DNA of 64,000 nucleotides, from positions 124,001 through 188,000 of the forward strand of contig NZ_JAKOIW010000001.1 in assembly GCF_022206305.1 (NCBI RefSeq), given 5' to 3'. Position numbers and translations under genes: made by a program. This DNA is from Gordonia sp. 'Campus'. Its GTDB lineage: Bacteria > Actinomycetota > Actinomycetes > Mycobacteriales > Mycobacteriaceae. This document shows positions 43,141 to 52,845 of this stretch, piece by piece; positions within the stretch are counted from its first letter, which is position 1, and each line of letters starts with the position of its first letter. The notes beneath the pieces are model-generated. The model did no database searches, had not been told where the DNA came from, and worked only from the letters and a program-made list of their open reading frames with translations.

Positions 43141-44525
43141 GAACCGACCTTCTGCCCCTGCAACGAGCTGAAGTCGTTCTCGCGGGTGGGGATCCCGGTA
43201 CCGCGGATCGAACCTCCCGCGGTCTCCTTCAGGAAGAGCAGTGCCACCATGCCGATGGCGCAGGCACCCATCATGTACATCGCCGGGAACAGAGACCACT
43301 CGGTCTTCTCGACCACGGCGTCGTTGACCAGCGGGGCCGTACCGCCGAAGGCGGCGGTCGCGACGTTGTAGGAGATCGCGAACCCGGCATAGCGGACCTG
43401 GGTCGGGAACATCGCCGGGAAGGTCGCCGAGATGGTGGCCAGCTGCGGGATGTACAGCACACCCAGGACGACGAAAGCCACGATCGCCCAGACGAATCCC
43501 TGACCCATCAACCAGTAGAGCGGCAGGGCGAGGACGAACAGCCCGATCAGCGAACCCCACCACATCGGTTTACGGCCCGTCGAATCCGACCACCATCCGA
43601 AGAACGGGATCAGCAGCATCATGACCAGCTGACCGACGAGATTGACGGTGCTCGCCGAAGTCTCGGAGAGGCCGATCGTGTTCTGCAGGTAGGTGGGCTG
43701 GTAGGCCAGCAGCGTGTAGTTGGCGACGTTGAGCGCGATGACCAGGCCGAACATCGTGAGGATCGGGCGCCGGTAGTTGATCAAGAGGTCCTTGAAGCGG
43801 GTCCAGGCAGACCCCTTGATCTCGTTGTCCTGCTCGAGTTCCTGGAAGACGGGGGTGTCTTCCATCTGCGACCGCAGGTAGAGGCCGATGAGACCCATCG
43901 GCAGCGCGAACAGGAACGGGATGCGCCAACCCCACTGGTCCATCTGCGAGTCGGTGAGCAGCAGTTGCAGGAGCAGGACGAACAGGGTGCCACCGCAGAA
44001 GCCCGCCAGGGTGCCGAACTCGAGGAACGAGCCGTATTTGCCGCGCTTGTTGTCCGGCGCGTATTCGGCCATGAACGTTGCGGCGCCGCCGTATTCGCCA
44101 CCGGTCGAGAAGCCCTGGATGACGCGGAGCAGGATGAGCAGGATCGGGGCCCACACACCGATCGACGCGTGCGTCGGCAGCAGACCGATCAGGGCCGTCG
44201 CACCGGAGATGAGCAGGATGGTCATCGCCAGGACCGACTTGCGCCCGATGCGGTCACCGATCGGTCCCCAGACCATGCCGCCGAGCGGACGCAGTACGAA
44301 GGAGACGGCGAAACCGAGCATGGTGCCGATGGTTCCGAGGTCCCCCGGAAAGAATGCCTGGGTCAGGTAGACCGACGCGGCGGCGTAGACACCGTAGTCG
44401 TACCACTCGGTCGCGTTGCCGATCGCGGAGGCGCCGATGGCCTTGCGAAGAATCTTCTTGCCCTCTGGGGAGTCCGGGTCCGGTGCGAGCTGCTCATACG
44501 TGTCTGCTGCTGTCGTGTCGCTCAT
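43137..44525 (-). CDS. MFS transporter, MHS (ProP/ShiA-like) type
   Basis: 462 residues with 12 helices. MHS features: GNATEWYDYGVYAAASVYL in helix 1, GPIGDRIGRKSVL, RVIQGFSTGGEYGGAATFMAEYAPDNKRG, and PAMFPTQVRYAGFAIS in the second half. There is no C-terminal coiled coil as in E. coli ProP. The family includes compatible-solute and amino-acid importers, and its position opposite the catabolic operon and next to gntR suggests it imports that pathway's substrate. AGGAAG precedes the ATG at 44525. It is convergent with the M20 gene. Confidence 0.9.
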   Translation of the reverse strand: MSDTTAADTYEQLAPDPDSPEGKKILRKAIGASAIGNATEWYDYGVYAAASVYLTQAFFPGDLGTIGTMLGFAVSFVLRPLGGMVWGPIGDRIGRKSVLAMTILLISGATALIGLLPTHASIGVWAPILLILLRVIQGFSTGGEYGGAATFMAEYAPDNKRGKYGSFLEFGTLAGFCGGTLFVLLLQLLLTDSQMDQWGWRIPFLFALPMGLIGLYLRSQMEDTPVFQELEQDNEIKGSAWTRFKDLLINYRRPILTMFGLVIALNVANYTLLAYQPTYLQNTIGLSETSASTVNLVGQLVMMLLIPFFGWWSDSTGRKPMWWGSLIGLFVLALPLYWLMGQGFVWAIVAFVVLGVLYIPQLATISATFPAMFPTQVRYAGFAISYNVATAAFGGTAPLVNDAVVEKTEWSLFPAMYMMGACAIGMVALLFLKETAGGSIRGTGIPTRENDFSSLQGQKVGS

Positions 44526-44630
44526 CTGCGCTTCCTGAGTCGTGGGGCCACTGGTGGTGGAACTCGGTGGATTCGTGATGCGCACGTACGGCACGATTCT
44601 CGGCCCTACGCGACTGCCGGCCGCAGGTGA

Positions 44631-45416
44631 TCAGCCCCTGGCCACCTGCCGGTCGGCGTTCTCGTCGTCACCGACCAGGCGGCGCAACCCGTCGGCCATG
44701 TGCTCGATCATCAGAGCATCAGCAGCCGCGGCATCTCCCGCGGCGATGGCGTCCACCAACGCCTGGTGTTCGTCGATCCGGTCCTTTCCCGAGGAGTATG
44801 TTCCCCGCATGGCTCGCAGGCACATTCGCGTCTCCACGAGGATCGTCTCGTGCAGACGCGAAAGCCGTTGACTTCCGGCATATTCCACCAGTGTCTGGTG
44901 AAAGGCCATGTCGGCCTCCGCCATCCCAGCGCCGTTCGGCTCGTCGATGAACTCGCGCATGACCTCGACGGCGTCGACGAGTGCATCCACCGCCTCCTGC
45001 TCACGGTGCGAGATCACCTGCTGCACAGCGGCGCGCTCCACCGCGGTCCTCGCGACGTACATGTCGCGGATGTCGTCGTCGTCCATCGACACGACGAACA
45101 GCCCGCGATTGCGGTGGCTCACGAGCAACCCCTCCGCGGTGAGCCGTTGCATGGCCTCCCGGAGCGGGCCGCGACTGACGCCGAGGTCGGCAGCCAGCCC
45201 CGACTCGGTCAGCTGTGAGCCGGGTGGGAAGTCCCCGTTGGCTATCGCATCGTGCAACTTACGCGCGATGATCGCCGGTGTCGATTCCTGCACCAGTGGC
45301 GACAGCACTCGGCGCCGCGGCGGCGGACCCTGTTTTCCCTGGCGAACGACGGTTCGAGCAGAGCCCGGATCCTCCGGACCCGCCGCGCCGTCTGCCACGT
45401 TCATCGTCACCGTCAT
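44631..45416 (-). CDS. GntR-family regulator, FadR/FCD subgroup
   Basis: About 261 residues. A 45-residue disordered lead, a winged HTH (GSQLTESGLAADLGVSRGPLREAMQRLTAEGLL, about residues 75-110) and an all-helical FCD ligand domain with candidate metal ligands D/H/H (MAEADMAFHQTL and later DEHQALVDAI, LMIEHMADG). It probably senses the catabolic substrate or an acid intermediate and controls its own gene and the operon at 33189 through the shared ATTGTTGACAAT site. The start is ambiguous: ATG 45416 touches GAGGGG; GTG 45410 or ATG 45404 give better spacing. Confidence 0.9.
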   Translation of the reverse strand: MTVTMNVADGAAGPEDPGSARTVVRQGKQGPPPRRRVLSPLVQESTPAIIARKLHDAIANGDFPPGSQLTESGLAADLGVSRGPLREAMQRLTAEGLLVSHRNRGLFVVSMDDDDIRDMYVARTAVERAAVQQVISHREQEAVDALVDAVEVMREFIDEPNGAGMAEADMAFHQTLVEYAGSQRLSRLHETILVETRMCLRAMRGTYSSGKDRIDEHQALVDAIAAGDAAAADALMIEHMADGLRRLVGDDENADRQVARG

Positions 45417-45490
45417 CCCCTCTTTCTTACCGTGAAAGACTCGCGCAAGGCGGTGTTTCATCGGCGCGCCGCCGCACCGGCGATTGTTGG

Positions 45491-45502
45491 ATTGTTGACA
45501 AT
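45491..45502 (-). promoter_or_regulatory. Operator ATTGTTGACAAT before gntR
   Basis: Identical to 33150-33161, with the same following C. It is 75 bp upstream of the gntR start and preceded by a direct GATTGTTG repeat (45482-45489, 45490-45497). It supports autoregulation and control of the 33189 operon by the same protein. Confidence 0.65.
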
Positions 45503-45597
45503 CTACCTGTGGCGCCGTAGCCGTGACAACCACCGGCAGCCAGAGGCCCACCCGCCTCGATCGAACCGGTCCCAGGTGACGTGGCATCCCGGGCCGG

Positions 45598-45671
45598 AGT
45601 CGCACGCGACTTCATGTCGTCGGAGCGACATCGATCGAGGTCGCGTCGACGGACTGAGGTCGCATGCGACC
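45598..45671. repeat. Cluster of three palindromes between gntR and APH gene
   Basis: AGTCGCACGCGACT (45598-45611), ATGTCG-N6-CGACAT (45614-45631) and GGTCGCATGCGACC (45658-45671). The first and last are versions of the same 14-bp palindrome. They lie just after the kinase gene's stop codon (45691, minus strand) in a 274-bp non-coding stretch that also holds the gntR promoter. Possible transcript end or binding array. Confidence 0.5.
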
Positions 45672-45690
45672 CCTCTTCGGCCAGCGCACC

Positions 45691-46620
45691 TCAGTCGATG
45701 ACCGCTTTCGCGACCGTGATGCACGTCGTGATCCATTCCCGGTCGGACGGACGAAGAGGCCGCGAGGCCCGTTCGGCATCCTCGATCGCCCAGTGCGCGT
45801 TGAGGATCATCCGCACGATGACCCAGTCCCGGGCGCGATCCGGGTCGAATCCGGCTGCGTCGACGATCGTGTAGAAGCGTCGGCGGATCTGCTCGCGCAC
45901 ATCGGAATCCCTCGGGCCGAGGCGGTTCCACAGCATCGGCGCGAGCTCGTAGTGCCGGTCGCCCGACATCGGACTGGGGTCGATGGCGACCCAGTCCCCG
46001 TCGGGACCGGCGAGGACGTTCTCGTGGTGCAGGTCGCCGTGCACGATGACGCCCCGGCCGTCGGTGTCCGACACGAAGTCCCGGCCCAGGGACAACGCCT
46101 GCTCGACGAACCGCCTCGGCACCGGAGCATCACGGGGCATGGCGGCCAGCCCGGCCAGCCATCCCTGAAGGTGCGTGGTGAGGCGAGTCAGGCGCCCCGG
46201 CGCCGGGATGTGCAGCACACCGTAGAGTCCGGCGACCACCGTGCAGGCCTCGTCGTCGTCGACGGTCGTCAGGTCCCGCCGTTCCAGACGCTCGAGGAGC
46301 AGCGCCCGCCTGCGCGGGTCCGCGCGCACCAGGCGCACCGCACCCCGCCCGTGCCAGTGCTGCAGTCCGAGCGCTTCCTGGGCACCTTCGTCGTCACCGT
46401 CGAAGGCGAGCTTGAGGACCCCGCGCTGTCCGCCCCGGTCGACCACCGGGACCACCATCGACTCGAACCCGTGCCACACGTCCGAACCGTCGCGTCGTAG
46501 TTCCCACTCGGTGAGCAGTGCCGACGCGGTGACGGGGAGTCGGCGCAGCCACTCCTGCCAGGCCGGTCCGAGCGCCGCCTGTGCGGCCAGGCCGGCGGGG
46601 ATGTCCGCATCGATGATCAT
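45691..46620 (-). CDS. Aminoglycoside/hydroxyurea phosphotransferase (APH(6)/StrB-like)
   Basis: 309-residue kinase of the aminoglycoside/hydroxyurea antibiotic resistance kinase family. Features: the N-terminal lobe with SMVVPVVDRGGQRGVLKLAFD, the catalytic loop VIVHGDLHHENVL and the Mg-binding AIDPSPMSGD. Family members phosphorylate streptomycin or hydroxyurea, but chromosomal actinobacterial copies are often untested and may act on endogenous sugars. The ATG at 46620 is only 10 bp after the kdpE stop, so it appears to be the last gene of the kdp operon. Confidence 0.85.
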   Translation of the reverse strand: MIIDADIPAGLAAQAALGPAWQEWLRRLPVTASALLTEWELRRDGSDVWHGFESMVVPVVDRGGQRGVLKLAFDGDDEGAQEALGLQHWHGRGAVRLVRADPRRRALLLERLERRDLTTVDDDEACTVVAGLYGVLHIPAPGRLTRLTTHLQGWLAGLAAMPRDAPVPRRFVEQALSLGRDFVSDTDGRGVIVHGDLHHENVLAGPDGDWVAIDPSPMSGDRHYELAPMLWNRLGPRDSDVREQIRRRFYTIVDAAGFDPDRARDWVIVRMILNAHWAIEDAERASRPLRPSDREWITTCITVAKAVID

Positions 46621-46630
46621 CTGCGCGCGT

Positions 46631-47356
46631 TCACGATCCGGCACCTGCCGACGCGCTGCCCGATCGGACGAAGCGGTAACCCATGCCGGCTTCGGTGAGG
46701 AGATGCCGGGGATGGGCGGGGTCGTCTTCCAGCTTGCGGCGCAGACTCGCGAGGTAGACACGGAGGTAGTTGCTCTGCCCGTCGTAACCCGGTCCCCACA
46801 CGGATGCCAGGATGTCCTTCTGCGACACCAGCTTTCCCTCGTGCCGCACGAGCATCTCGAGAATTCCCCACTCGGTGGGGGTGAGGTGGACGGGTGACTC
46901 GTCGCGCGTCACCTGCTTGGCGGCGAGGTCGACGGCGAACGCACCGGCGTCGACGACCGGTGACTCCGACGCCCCACCGGTCACCGCCCCGCGACGCAGC
47001 GCCGCCCGCAACCGCGCCAGGAACTCCTCCATCCCGAACGGTTTGGTCACGTAGTCGTCGGCGCCGGAATCGAGGGCCACGACCTTGTCCGCCGCGTCGC
47101 TGCGCGCAGACAGGACGATGACCGGCACCGTCGTCCAGCCCCGCAACCCTTCGAGCACCGTGAGTCCGTCGATGTCCGGCAGGCCGAGATCGAGGACCAC
47201 GACATGCGGGTTGATCCGCGCCGCCGCCGTGAGCGCCGCCGCACCCGTGGCCGCGGTGGTGACGGCGAAACCTCGGGCGTTCAGGTTGATCCGCAACGCG
47301 CGCAGCAGTTGTGGCTCATCGTCGACGACGAGGACCCGGGTCTTCTCGGCAGTCAT
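46631..47356 (-). CDS. kdpE: Response regulator KdpE
   Basis: OmpR-type regulator, 241 residues. Receiver domain with VVDDEPQ acidic pocket, phosphoacceptor Asp in VVLDLGLPDIDG (about residue 55) and switch Lys in DYVTKPFG; C-terminal winged helix with LTPTEWGILEMLVRHEGKLVS and the wing tyrosines. Activates kdp transcription under K+ limitation or salt stress after phosphorylation by KdpD. Its ATG overlaps the kdpD stop (ATGA). Confidence 0.95.
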   Translation of the reverse strand: MTAEKTRVLVVDDEPQLLRALRINLNARGFAVTTAATGAAALTAAARINPHVVVLDLGLPDIDGLTVLEGLRGWTTVPVIVLSARSDAADKVVALDSGADDYVTKPFGMEEFLARLRAALRRGAVTGGASESPVVDAGAFAVDLAAKQVTRDESPVHLTPTEWGILEMLVRHEGKLVSQKDILASVWGPGYDGQSNYLRVYLASLRRKLEDDPAHPRHLLTEAGMGYRFVRSGSASAGAGS

Positions 47357-49977
47357 CGCGCTTCTCCCGGATCAGGGTGCGCCACAGTGGCTCCGGGCGG
47401 CCGCGAGTCGCCAGGCGTCTCGGCATCATCGGTCGCGGGCAGGTCGACGACCATGGTGACACCGCCGCCCGGGGTGTCCTCCACGGTGAGGACCCCTCCG
47501 ATCGCCGAGACGAAGCCTTGCGCCACCGACAATCCCAGCCCGACGCCGGACGACGCCCCGCTCGTGTCGCCACCCTGATGGAACGCTGCGAACACCTGCT
47601 CCCGGCCAGTCTCGGGCAGGCCCGGCCCGTGATCGACGACGCGGATCACGCACCGTGGCGGATCGCCGGCGGTCAGGCGTGCCACGATCCCGACCTCGCC
47701 GCCGCCGTGGCGGCGCGCGTTGTCGATGAGGTTCGCCAGCGCACGTTCGAGGAGACCGGCATCGGTGAACGCCCAGGCGTGACCCAGGTCGAAGGCGGGC
47801 CCCGCCTCCGTTCCGTATCGATACACCTCGGCAGCGGCCCGGTGCACCACTTCCGGAAGGAATGTCCGCTGCAACTGCGGCCGCACCGCCCCGGCCGCGA
47901 GACGCGACGAGTCCAGCAGGTTGCCGACCAGCGCCGCGAGATGATCGACCGACTCGTCGACGGTCGCCAGGAGTTCCGCGGTGTCCTCCGGGCTGAACGT
48001 CACGTCGTCGCTGCGCAGGCTGGACACGGCGGCCTTCGCGGCGGCTAGGGGTGTCCGGAGATCGTGACTCACCGCCGAGAGCAGCGCGCGACGCAATTCG
48101 TCGGTCCGCGCGAGCGCCTCGGCGGAGGCCGCCTCCGCCTCGAGCGCATGACGCTGCACCGCACTCGCCGCCTGGCCGGCCACCGCCGCCAGCACCCGCC
48201 GGTCTCGTGCACCGAGTTTCGGGCCGCGCAACAGCAACTCGAATTCGTCCCCCGGCACGACGCACACGGTGTCGGCGTCGTCGGGTCCCGTCGGAGGGTG
48301 CTCGCCGACGGCGGCCTCCACCCGTCGGGCGGACCGCGCGATGCGCCGTACCACCGACACCGCCGTCTGGTCGTAGGTCTCGCGTAACCGTTCGAGCAGC
48401 CCCGGAACGTCGGCGCCGCCGAGCACCACACTGGAGAACAGCGCGAGCAACTCCGCCTCACGGGTCGCGTCCTGCGCCTCCGCACGACGCACGGTGGCCG
48501 AATCGACCAGTGCCGCAACGGCGACCGCGATCAACAGCAACACCAGGATGGTGATCAGGTTGTCGGGCTGACTGATCGTGAACGTGAAGCGCGGGTCGGT
48601 GAAGAAGTAGTTCAGCAGCAGACCGGAGACCACGGCCGACAACGCGGCCGGTGCGATACCGCCGAGCATCGACACCGCGAGGACCGACACGAAGAACAGC
48701 GCCGACTCACTGGCAAAGCCGAGCCACGGGTCGAGCATCCGCAGCACGCCCGTCACGGCGAGCGGCACCAGGACCGCGAACACCCAGCTGAGTGGACGGT
48801 GGAAGCGGGTGTTCCGGATGTCGAGGCGCGACCGGCGTTTCCGCTCGTCGTGGGTCACCATGTGGACGTCGATGCGACCGCTCTGACTGACCACTGTTGC
48901 TCCGACACCCTCGTCGAAGATGCGTTTCCACCGGGGACGGCGCGAGGTCCCGACGACGAGCTGCGTGGCGTTGACCCCGCGGGCGAATTCGAGCAGGGTG
49001 GCGGGGATGTCGTCACCGACGACGGTGTGGATGCGGGCGCCGACGCCGGCGGCGAGCTCTTTGAGCGCGGCGAGGTCGACACCCGCGCCGGTCAATCCGT
49101 CGCCTCGGACCACGTGCACGGCCAACAGCTCCGCGCTGGACCGCGAGGCGATGCGGCCGGCCCGGCGCAGCAGGGTGGGCGACTCGGCGCCGCCGGTCAC
49201 CGCGACGACAACCCGTTCCCGCGCCTCCCAGGTGTCGGTGATGCCATGCGCCGCACGGTAATCGGCGAGCTTGTCGTCCACCTGGTCGGCCAGCCACAGG
49301 AGGGCGAGCTCGCGCAGTGCCGTGAGATTGCCCTGTCGGAAGTAATTCCGCAGGGCACCGTCGACCCGACCGTCCGGATAGACCTTGCCCGCCGACAGGC
49401 GGCGGCGGAGTGCCTGCGGGTCGATGTCGACGAGTTCGATCTGGTCGGCGCCGCGCACCACGTCGTCGGGGACGGTCTCGCGTTGCACGACGCCCGTGAT
49501 CTGCGCGACGACGTCGTTCAGGCCGGCGAGGTGCTGGACGTTGATCGTCGAGTAGACGTCGATGCCTGCATCGAGAAGATCTCCGATGTCCATCCATCGC
49601 TTGGTGTTCCGCGACCCGGGGGCATTCGTGTGGGCGAGCTCGTCCACCAGCGCGACCTGCGGCCGGCGGGCCAGTACGGCGTCGACGTCCATCTCCTCCA
49701 GCGGTGTCCCGCGGTACGGCCGATGTACCCGCGGGATCACCTCGAGACCTTCGACGAGCGCCGCCGTGGCGACCCGGCCGTGGGATTCGACGACCGCCAC
49801 CACCACGTCGACACCCTCGTCGACGAGAGACCGGGCCTGAGCCAGCATCTCGTAGGTCTTGCCCACGCCGGGCGCACAGCCGAGGAAGACACGGAGCCTG
49901 CCGCGTCCCTCGGAGTGCGCGTCCGCGGCCGCCTGCGTCGGGACCCTCGCTGCCGCCGGGTCCGCCGCTGAGGTCAT
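47353..49977 (-). CDS. kdpD: Sensor histidine kinase KdpD
   Basis: Full-length KdpD, 874 residues. N-terminal KdpD domain with Walker A FLGCAPGVGKTYEML (about residue 32) and the DELAHTNAPGSRN motif, a UspA-like domain (about 250-375), four membrane helices (about 400-500), a GAF-like linker, and a HisKA/HATPase module with the phosphorylated His in AVSHDLRTPLAAAKA (about 665) and NLIDNARRHGG. Senses K+ status and controls KdpE. 19 bp after kdpC. Confidence 0.96.
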   Translation of the reverse strand: MTSAADPAAARVPTQAAADAHSEGRGRLRVFLGCAPGVGKTYEMLAQARSLVDEGVDVVVAVVESHGRVATAALVEGLEVIPRVHRPYRGTPLEEMDVDAVLARRPQVALVDELAHTNAPGSRNTKRWMDIGDLLDAGIDVYSTINVQHLAGLNDVVAQITGVVQRETVPDDVVRGADQIELVDIDPQALRRRLSAGKVYPDGRVDGALRNYFRQGNLTALRELALLWLADQVDDKLADYRAAHGITDTWEARERVVVAVTGGAESPTLLRRAGRIASRSSAELLAVHVVRGDGLTGAGVDLAALKELAAGVGARIHTVVGDDIPATLLEFARGVNATQLVVGTSRRPRWKRIFDEGVGATVVSQSGRIDVHMVTHDERKRRSRLDIRNTRFHRPLSWVFAVLVPLAVTGVLRMLDPWLGFASESALFFVSVLAVSMLGGIAPAALSAVVSGLLLNYFFTDPRFTFTISQPDNLITILVLLLIAVAVAALVDSATVRRAEAQDATREAELLALFSSVVLGGADVPGLLERLRETYDQTAVSVVRRIARSARRVEAAVGEHPPTGPDDADTVCVVPGDEFELLLRGPKLGARDRRVLAAVAGQAASAVQRHALEAEAASAEALARTDELRRALLSAVSHDLRTPLAAAKAAVSSLRSDDVTFSPEDTAELLATVDESVDHLAALVGNLLDSSRLAAGAVRPQLQRTFLPEVVHRAAAEVYRYGTEAGPAFDLGHAWAFTDAGLLERALANLIDNARRHGGGEVGIVARLTAGDPPRCVIRVVDHGPGLPETGREQVFAAFHQGGDTSGASSGVGLGLSVAQGFVSAIGGVLTVEDTPGGGVTMVVDLPATDDAETPGDSRPPGATVAHPDPGEAR

Positions 49978-49996
49978 CGGCCGATTCTATCCCCGG

Positions 49997-50641
49997 TCAC
50001 GACGCGCCACAGACGGGCGGCGCGTGCCCCAGGGCCAGGTTCACCTCGAGCACGTTGACCCGCGGCTGCCCCAGGAAACCCCACTGCCGACCCTCCGTGT
50101 GTGCGTCGATGACGGCCCTGATGTCCTCGGGGGACCGACGATTCTCCCGCGCGAGCCGAGCGACCTGCAGTTCGGCGTACTCGGGACTGATGTGCGGGTC
50201 GAGCCCCGACCCCGACCCGGTCACGGCGTCGGCGGGGACCGCGGCGGCCGGCACGCCCTCACGCGCCGCGATGAGTGTCCGCCTGGCCTCGACGTTGGTG
50301 CGCAGGATCTCACTGTTGGGGCCCTGGTTGCTCGCCGCCGAAGCGGAAGGATCGCCGGCGGCCATCGGCTCGTCCGCGGCGCCGAGCACCCGCGCGTGCA
50401 GATACGGGTCCGGAGCACCGGGCCCGACCTGCGGGTCGAGGCCGATCAGCGCGGAGCCCATCCGGCAGCCCGCCGCGTCGACGATCTGCGAACCCTCGGC
50501 CCCGGACGTGTTCACCCGCGAGATCGCCCACACCGCAGCGGGATAGGCGAGTCCGAGGAGCATCGTCAGTCCGACGACCATTCCGAGGGCGGCGACGCAT
50601 TGCCGGAAGAGACCGGCCAGGAGAGTGTTCATGGTGGTCAT
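49997..50641 (-). CDS. kdpC: K+-transporting ATPase subunit C
   Basis: 214 residues with one N-terminal membrane helix and a periplasmic-side domain. Conserved segments [54 protein letters not shown] and [10 protein letters not shown]. It stabilises the KdpFABC complex and increases its affinity. Its ATG overlaps the kdpB stop (ATGA); a second ATG three codons in is possible. Confidence 0.95.
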   Translation of the reverse strand: MTTMNTLLAGLFRQCVAALGMVVGLTMLLGLAYPAAVWAISRVNTSGAEGSQIVDAAGCRMGSALIGLDPQVGPGAPDPYLHARVLGAADEPMAAGDPSASAASNQGPNSEILRTNVEARRTLIAAREGVPAAAVPADAVTGSGSGLDPHISPEYAELQVARLARENRRSPEDIRAVIDAHTEGRQWGFLGQPRVNVLEVNLALGHAPPVCGAS

Positions 50642-52845
50642 CCCATTCCCGGAACGAAACGAACGACGAGGTCGATCAGCCAGATGCCGATGAACGGCGT
50701 GATCACGCCGCCGACCCCGTACACGAGTAGGTTGCGGCCCAACAACTTCGACGCCGAGCTGGGCCGATAGCGCACCCCGCGCAGCGAGAGCGGGATGAGC
50801 GCGACGATGATCAGCGCGTTGAAGATCACCGCGGACACGATCGCCGACTGCGCGGAATGCAGACCCATGATGTTCAAGGCGTCAAGCTGTGGGTAGACGG
50901 CCGTGAACATGGCGGGCAGGATCGCGAAGTACTTGGCGAGATCGTTGGCGAGCGAGAACGTCGTCAGCGCACCGCGGGTGATCAGCAGTTGCTTGCCGAT
51001 GCCGACCACCTCGATGAGCTTCGTCGGGTCCGAGTCGAGGTCCACCATGTTGCCGGCCTCCTTGGCGGCCGACGTACCGGTGTTCATCGCCAGACCCACA
51101 TCGGCCTGGGCGAGTGCCGGGGCATCGTTGGTGCCGTCCCCCGTCATCGCGACGAGCCGACCCGACGCCTGCTCGGACCTGATCAGGGCCAACTTCTGCT
51201 CGGGCGTGGCCTCGGCGACGTAATCATCGACACCGGCCTCGGCGGCGATGGCCCGGGCGGTGAGCGGATTGTCACCGGTGACCATCACCGTACGGATGCC
51301 CATCGCCCGCAACTGGGCAAAACGTTGCGCCATGCCTGGTTTCACCACGTCCGACAGGGCGATCACACCGAGCACCCGCGCCGGCCGCACGTCCTCTCGG
51401 ACGCCGACCACCAACGGTGTCCCGCCCGCGGCGGAGATGCGTTCGACGTCTGCGGTCACCGCGTCCCCCACAGCTCCGGCGCCGGCCACGACCCATGTGG
51501 TCACGGCATCGGCGGCGCCCTTGCGGTACTCGAGAAGCACGGCGGGGGTCTGCAGATCCACACCGCTCATGCGGGTCTGGGCGGTGAACGGGACGATCGA
51601 GTCGGTCGTCGTCGTCCCCGAGCCCGTTCGGTTCGAGCCCGTTCGATCCGGGCCGGTTCGGTTCGGGCCGGCACCGTCGTCCCGCATCACCCCGTAGGCG
51701 GATTCGCACAGTTCGACGATGCTGCGTCCCTCCGGGGTGCCATCGGCCAGACTGCACCGGTGGGCCACCCGGGCCATCTCGTCGATCGGGATCCCCGGCG
51801 CCGCATGCAATTCGGTGGCCCGGCGGTTGCCATAGGTGATCGTGCCGGTCTTGTCCATGAGCAGGGTGTCGATGTCGCCCGCCGCCTCGACGGCCCGGCC
51901 CGACATGGCCAGGACGTTGCGCTGCACCAATCGGTCCATCCCGGCGATGCCGATCGAGCTCAGCAGGGCTCCGATCGTCGTGGGGATGAGGCAGACCAGC
52001 AGCGCGATCAGCTTGATCGGGTCGGGCGACTGGCCGGCGTACTCCTGCATCGGGCCGACGGCGACGACCGTGAGCAGGAAGATCACCGTCAGGCTGGTCA
52101 GCAGGATGTCGAGGGCGATCTCGTTCGGCGTCTTCTTGCGCGCCGCGCCTTCGACCAGGGCGATCATCCGGTCGACGAAGGTCTCACCGGGCGACGTGGT
52201 GATCCGGACGACGATGCGGTCGGAGAGGACGACGGTCCCGCCGGTGACCGCCGACCGGTCACCTCCCGATTCGCGCACCACGGGCGCGGATTCACCGGTG
52301 ATCGCCGATTCGTCGACGGTCGCGATACCGTCGACCACATCCCCGTCGCCGGCGATGACCTCACCGGCCTCGACGACGACAAGGTCACCGATGGTCAGTT
52401 CACTGCCCGCGACCTCCTCGAGGTTCCCGAGCCCCAGCGTGTCGTCGCCGTCGACGAGGCGTCGGGCCATCGTGTCGCGCTTGACCTTTCGCAGACTGTC
52501 GGCCTGCGCGCGGCCTCGACCCTCCGCCACGGCCTCGGCGAGATTGGCGAAGACCACGGTGAACCACAGCCACGCAGCGACCGTCCAGCTGAACCACGAC
52601 GGGCGCACGACCGCGAGCACGGTGGTGACGACGGCACCGACGAAGACGACGAACATGACCGGGTTGCGGGCCTGGTCACGCGGGGTGAGTTTGCGCAACG
52701 CCAGCGGCATCGAGGTCACGAGGGAGCGGAGGTCGAAGGCGCCCCGCGACACCAGCGCGGGCTCGGAGTCCGGAAGGGTTGAGAGCGTAGAGGTCCCGGA
52801 TCGCCCGGGACCGGATCGGTCGGATTCGGTCAGTTGTGTGGTCAC
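50638..52845 (-). CDS. kdpB: K+-transporting P-type ATPase subunit B
   Basis: 735-residue catalytic subunit that hydrolyses ATP to power K+ uptake. Motifs: TGESAPV in the actuator domain, the phosphorylated Asp in [23 protein letters not shown] and [18 protein letters not shown]. The nucleotide domain carries an in-frame minisatellite insertion ([15 protein letters not shown] units, 51616-51672) just before [10 protein letters not shown], where typical KdpB proteins have a short linker. GTG start overlapping the kdpA stop (GTGA). Confidence 0.96.
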   Translation of the reverse strand: MTTQLTESDRSGPGRSGTSTLSTLPDSEPALVSRGAFDLRSLVTSMPLALRKLTPRDQARNPVMFVVFVGAVVTTVLAVVRPSWFSWTVAAWLWFTVVFANLAEAVAEGRGRAQADSLRKVKRDTMARRLVDGDDTLGLGNLEEVAGSELTIGDLVVVEAGEVIAGDGDVVDGIATVDESAITGESAPVVRESGGDRSAVTGGTVVLSDRIVVRITTSPGETFVDRMIALVEGAARKKTPNEIALDILLTSLTVIFLLTVVAVGPMQEYAGQSPDPIKLIALLVCLIPTTIGALLSSIGIAGMDRLVQRNVLAMSGRAVEAAGDIDTLLMDKTGTITYGNRRATELHAAPGIPIDEMARVAHRCSLADGTPEGRSIVELCESAYGVMRDDGAGPNRTGPDRTGSNRTGSGTTTTDSIVPFTAQTRMSGVDLQTPAVLLEYRKGAADAVTTWVVAGAGAVGDAVTADVERISAAGGTPLVVGVREDVRPARVLGVIALSDVVKPGMAQRFAQLRAMGIRTVMVTGDNPLTARAIAAEAGVDDYVAEATPEQKLALIRSEQASGRLVAMTGDGTNDAPALAQADVGLAMNTGTSAAKEAGNMVDLDSDPTKLIEVVGIGKQLLITRGALTTFSLANDLAKYFAILPAMFTAVYPQLDALNIMGLHSAQSAIVSAVIFNALIIVALIPLSLRGVRYRPSSASKLLGRNLLVYGVGGVITPFIGIWLIDLVVRFVPGMG
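51616..51672 (-). repeat. 15-bp coding minisatellite in kdpB
   Basis: Three and a half 15-bp units encoding Gly-Pro/Ser-Asn/Asp-Arg-Thr in the nucleotide-binding domain. Frame-preserving; GC-rich. Confidence 0.7.

Noticed and set aside
45691..46620. Acquired resistance cassette
   Set aside because: Codon use and GC content look like the neighbours, no mobile element is near and it fits the kdp operon spacing, so recent transfer is not supported.
50857..52782. Plus-strand frame of about 640 codons opposite kdpB
   Set aside because: Antisense shadow; kdpB motifs are intact on the minus strand.
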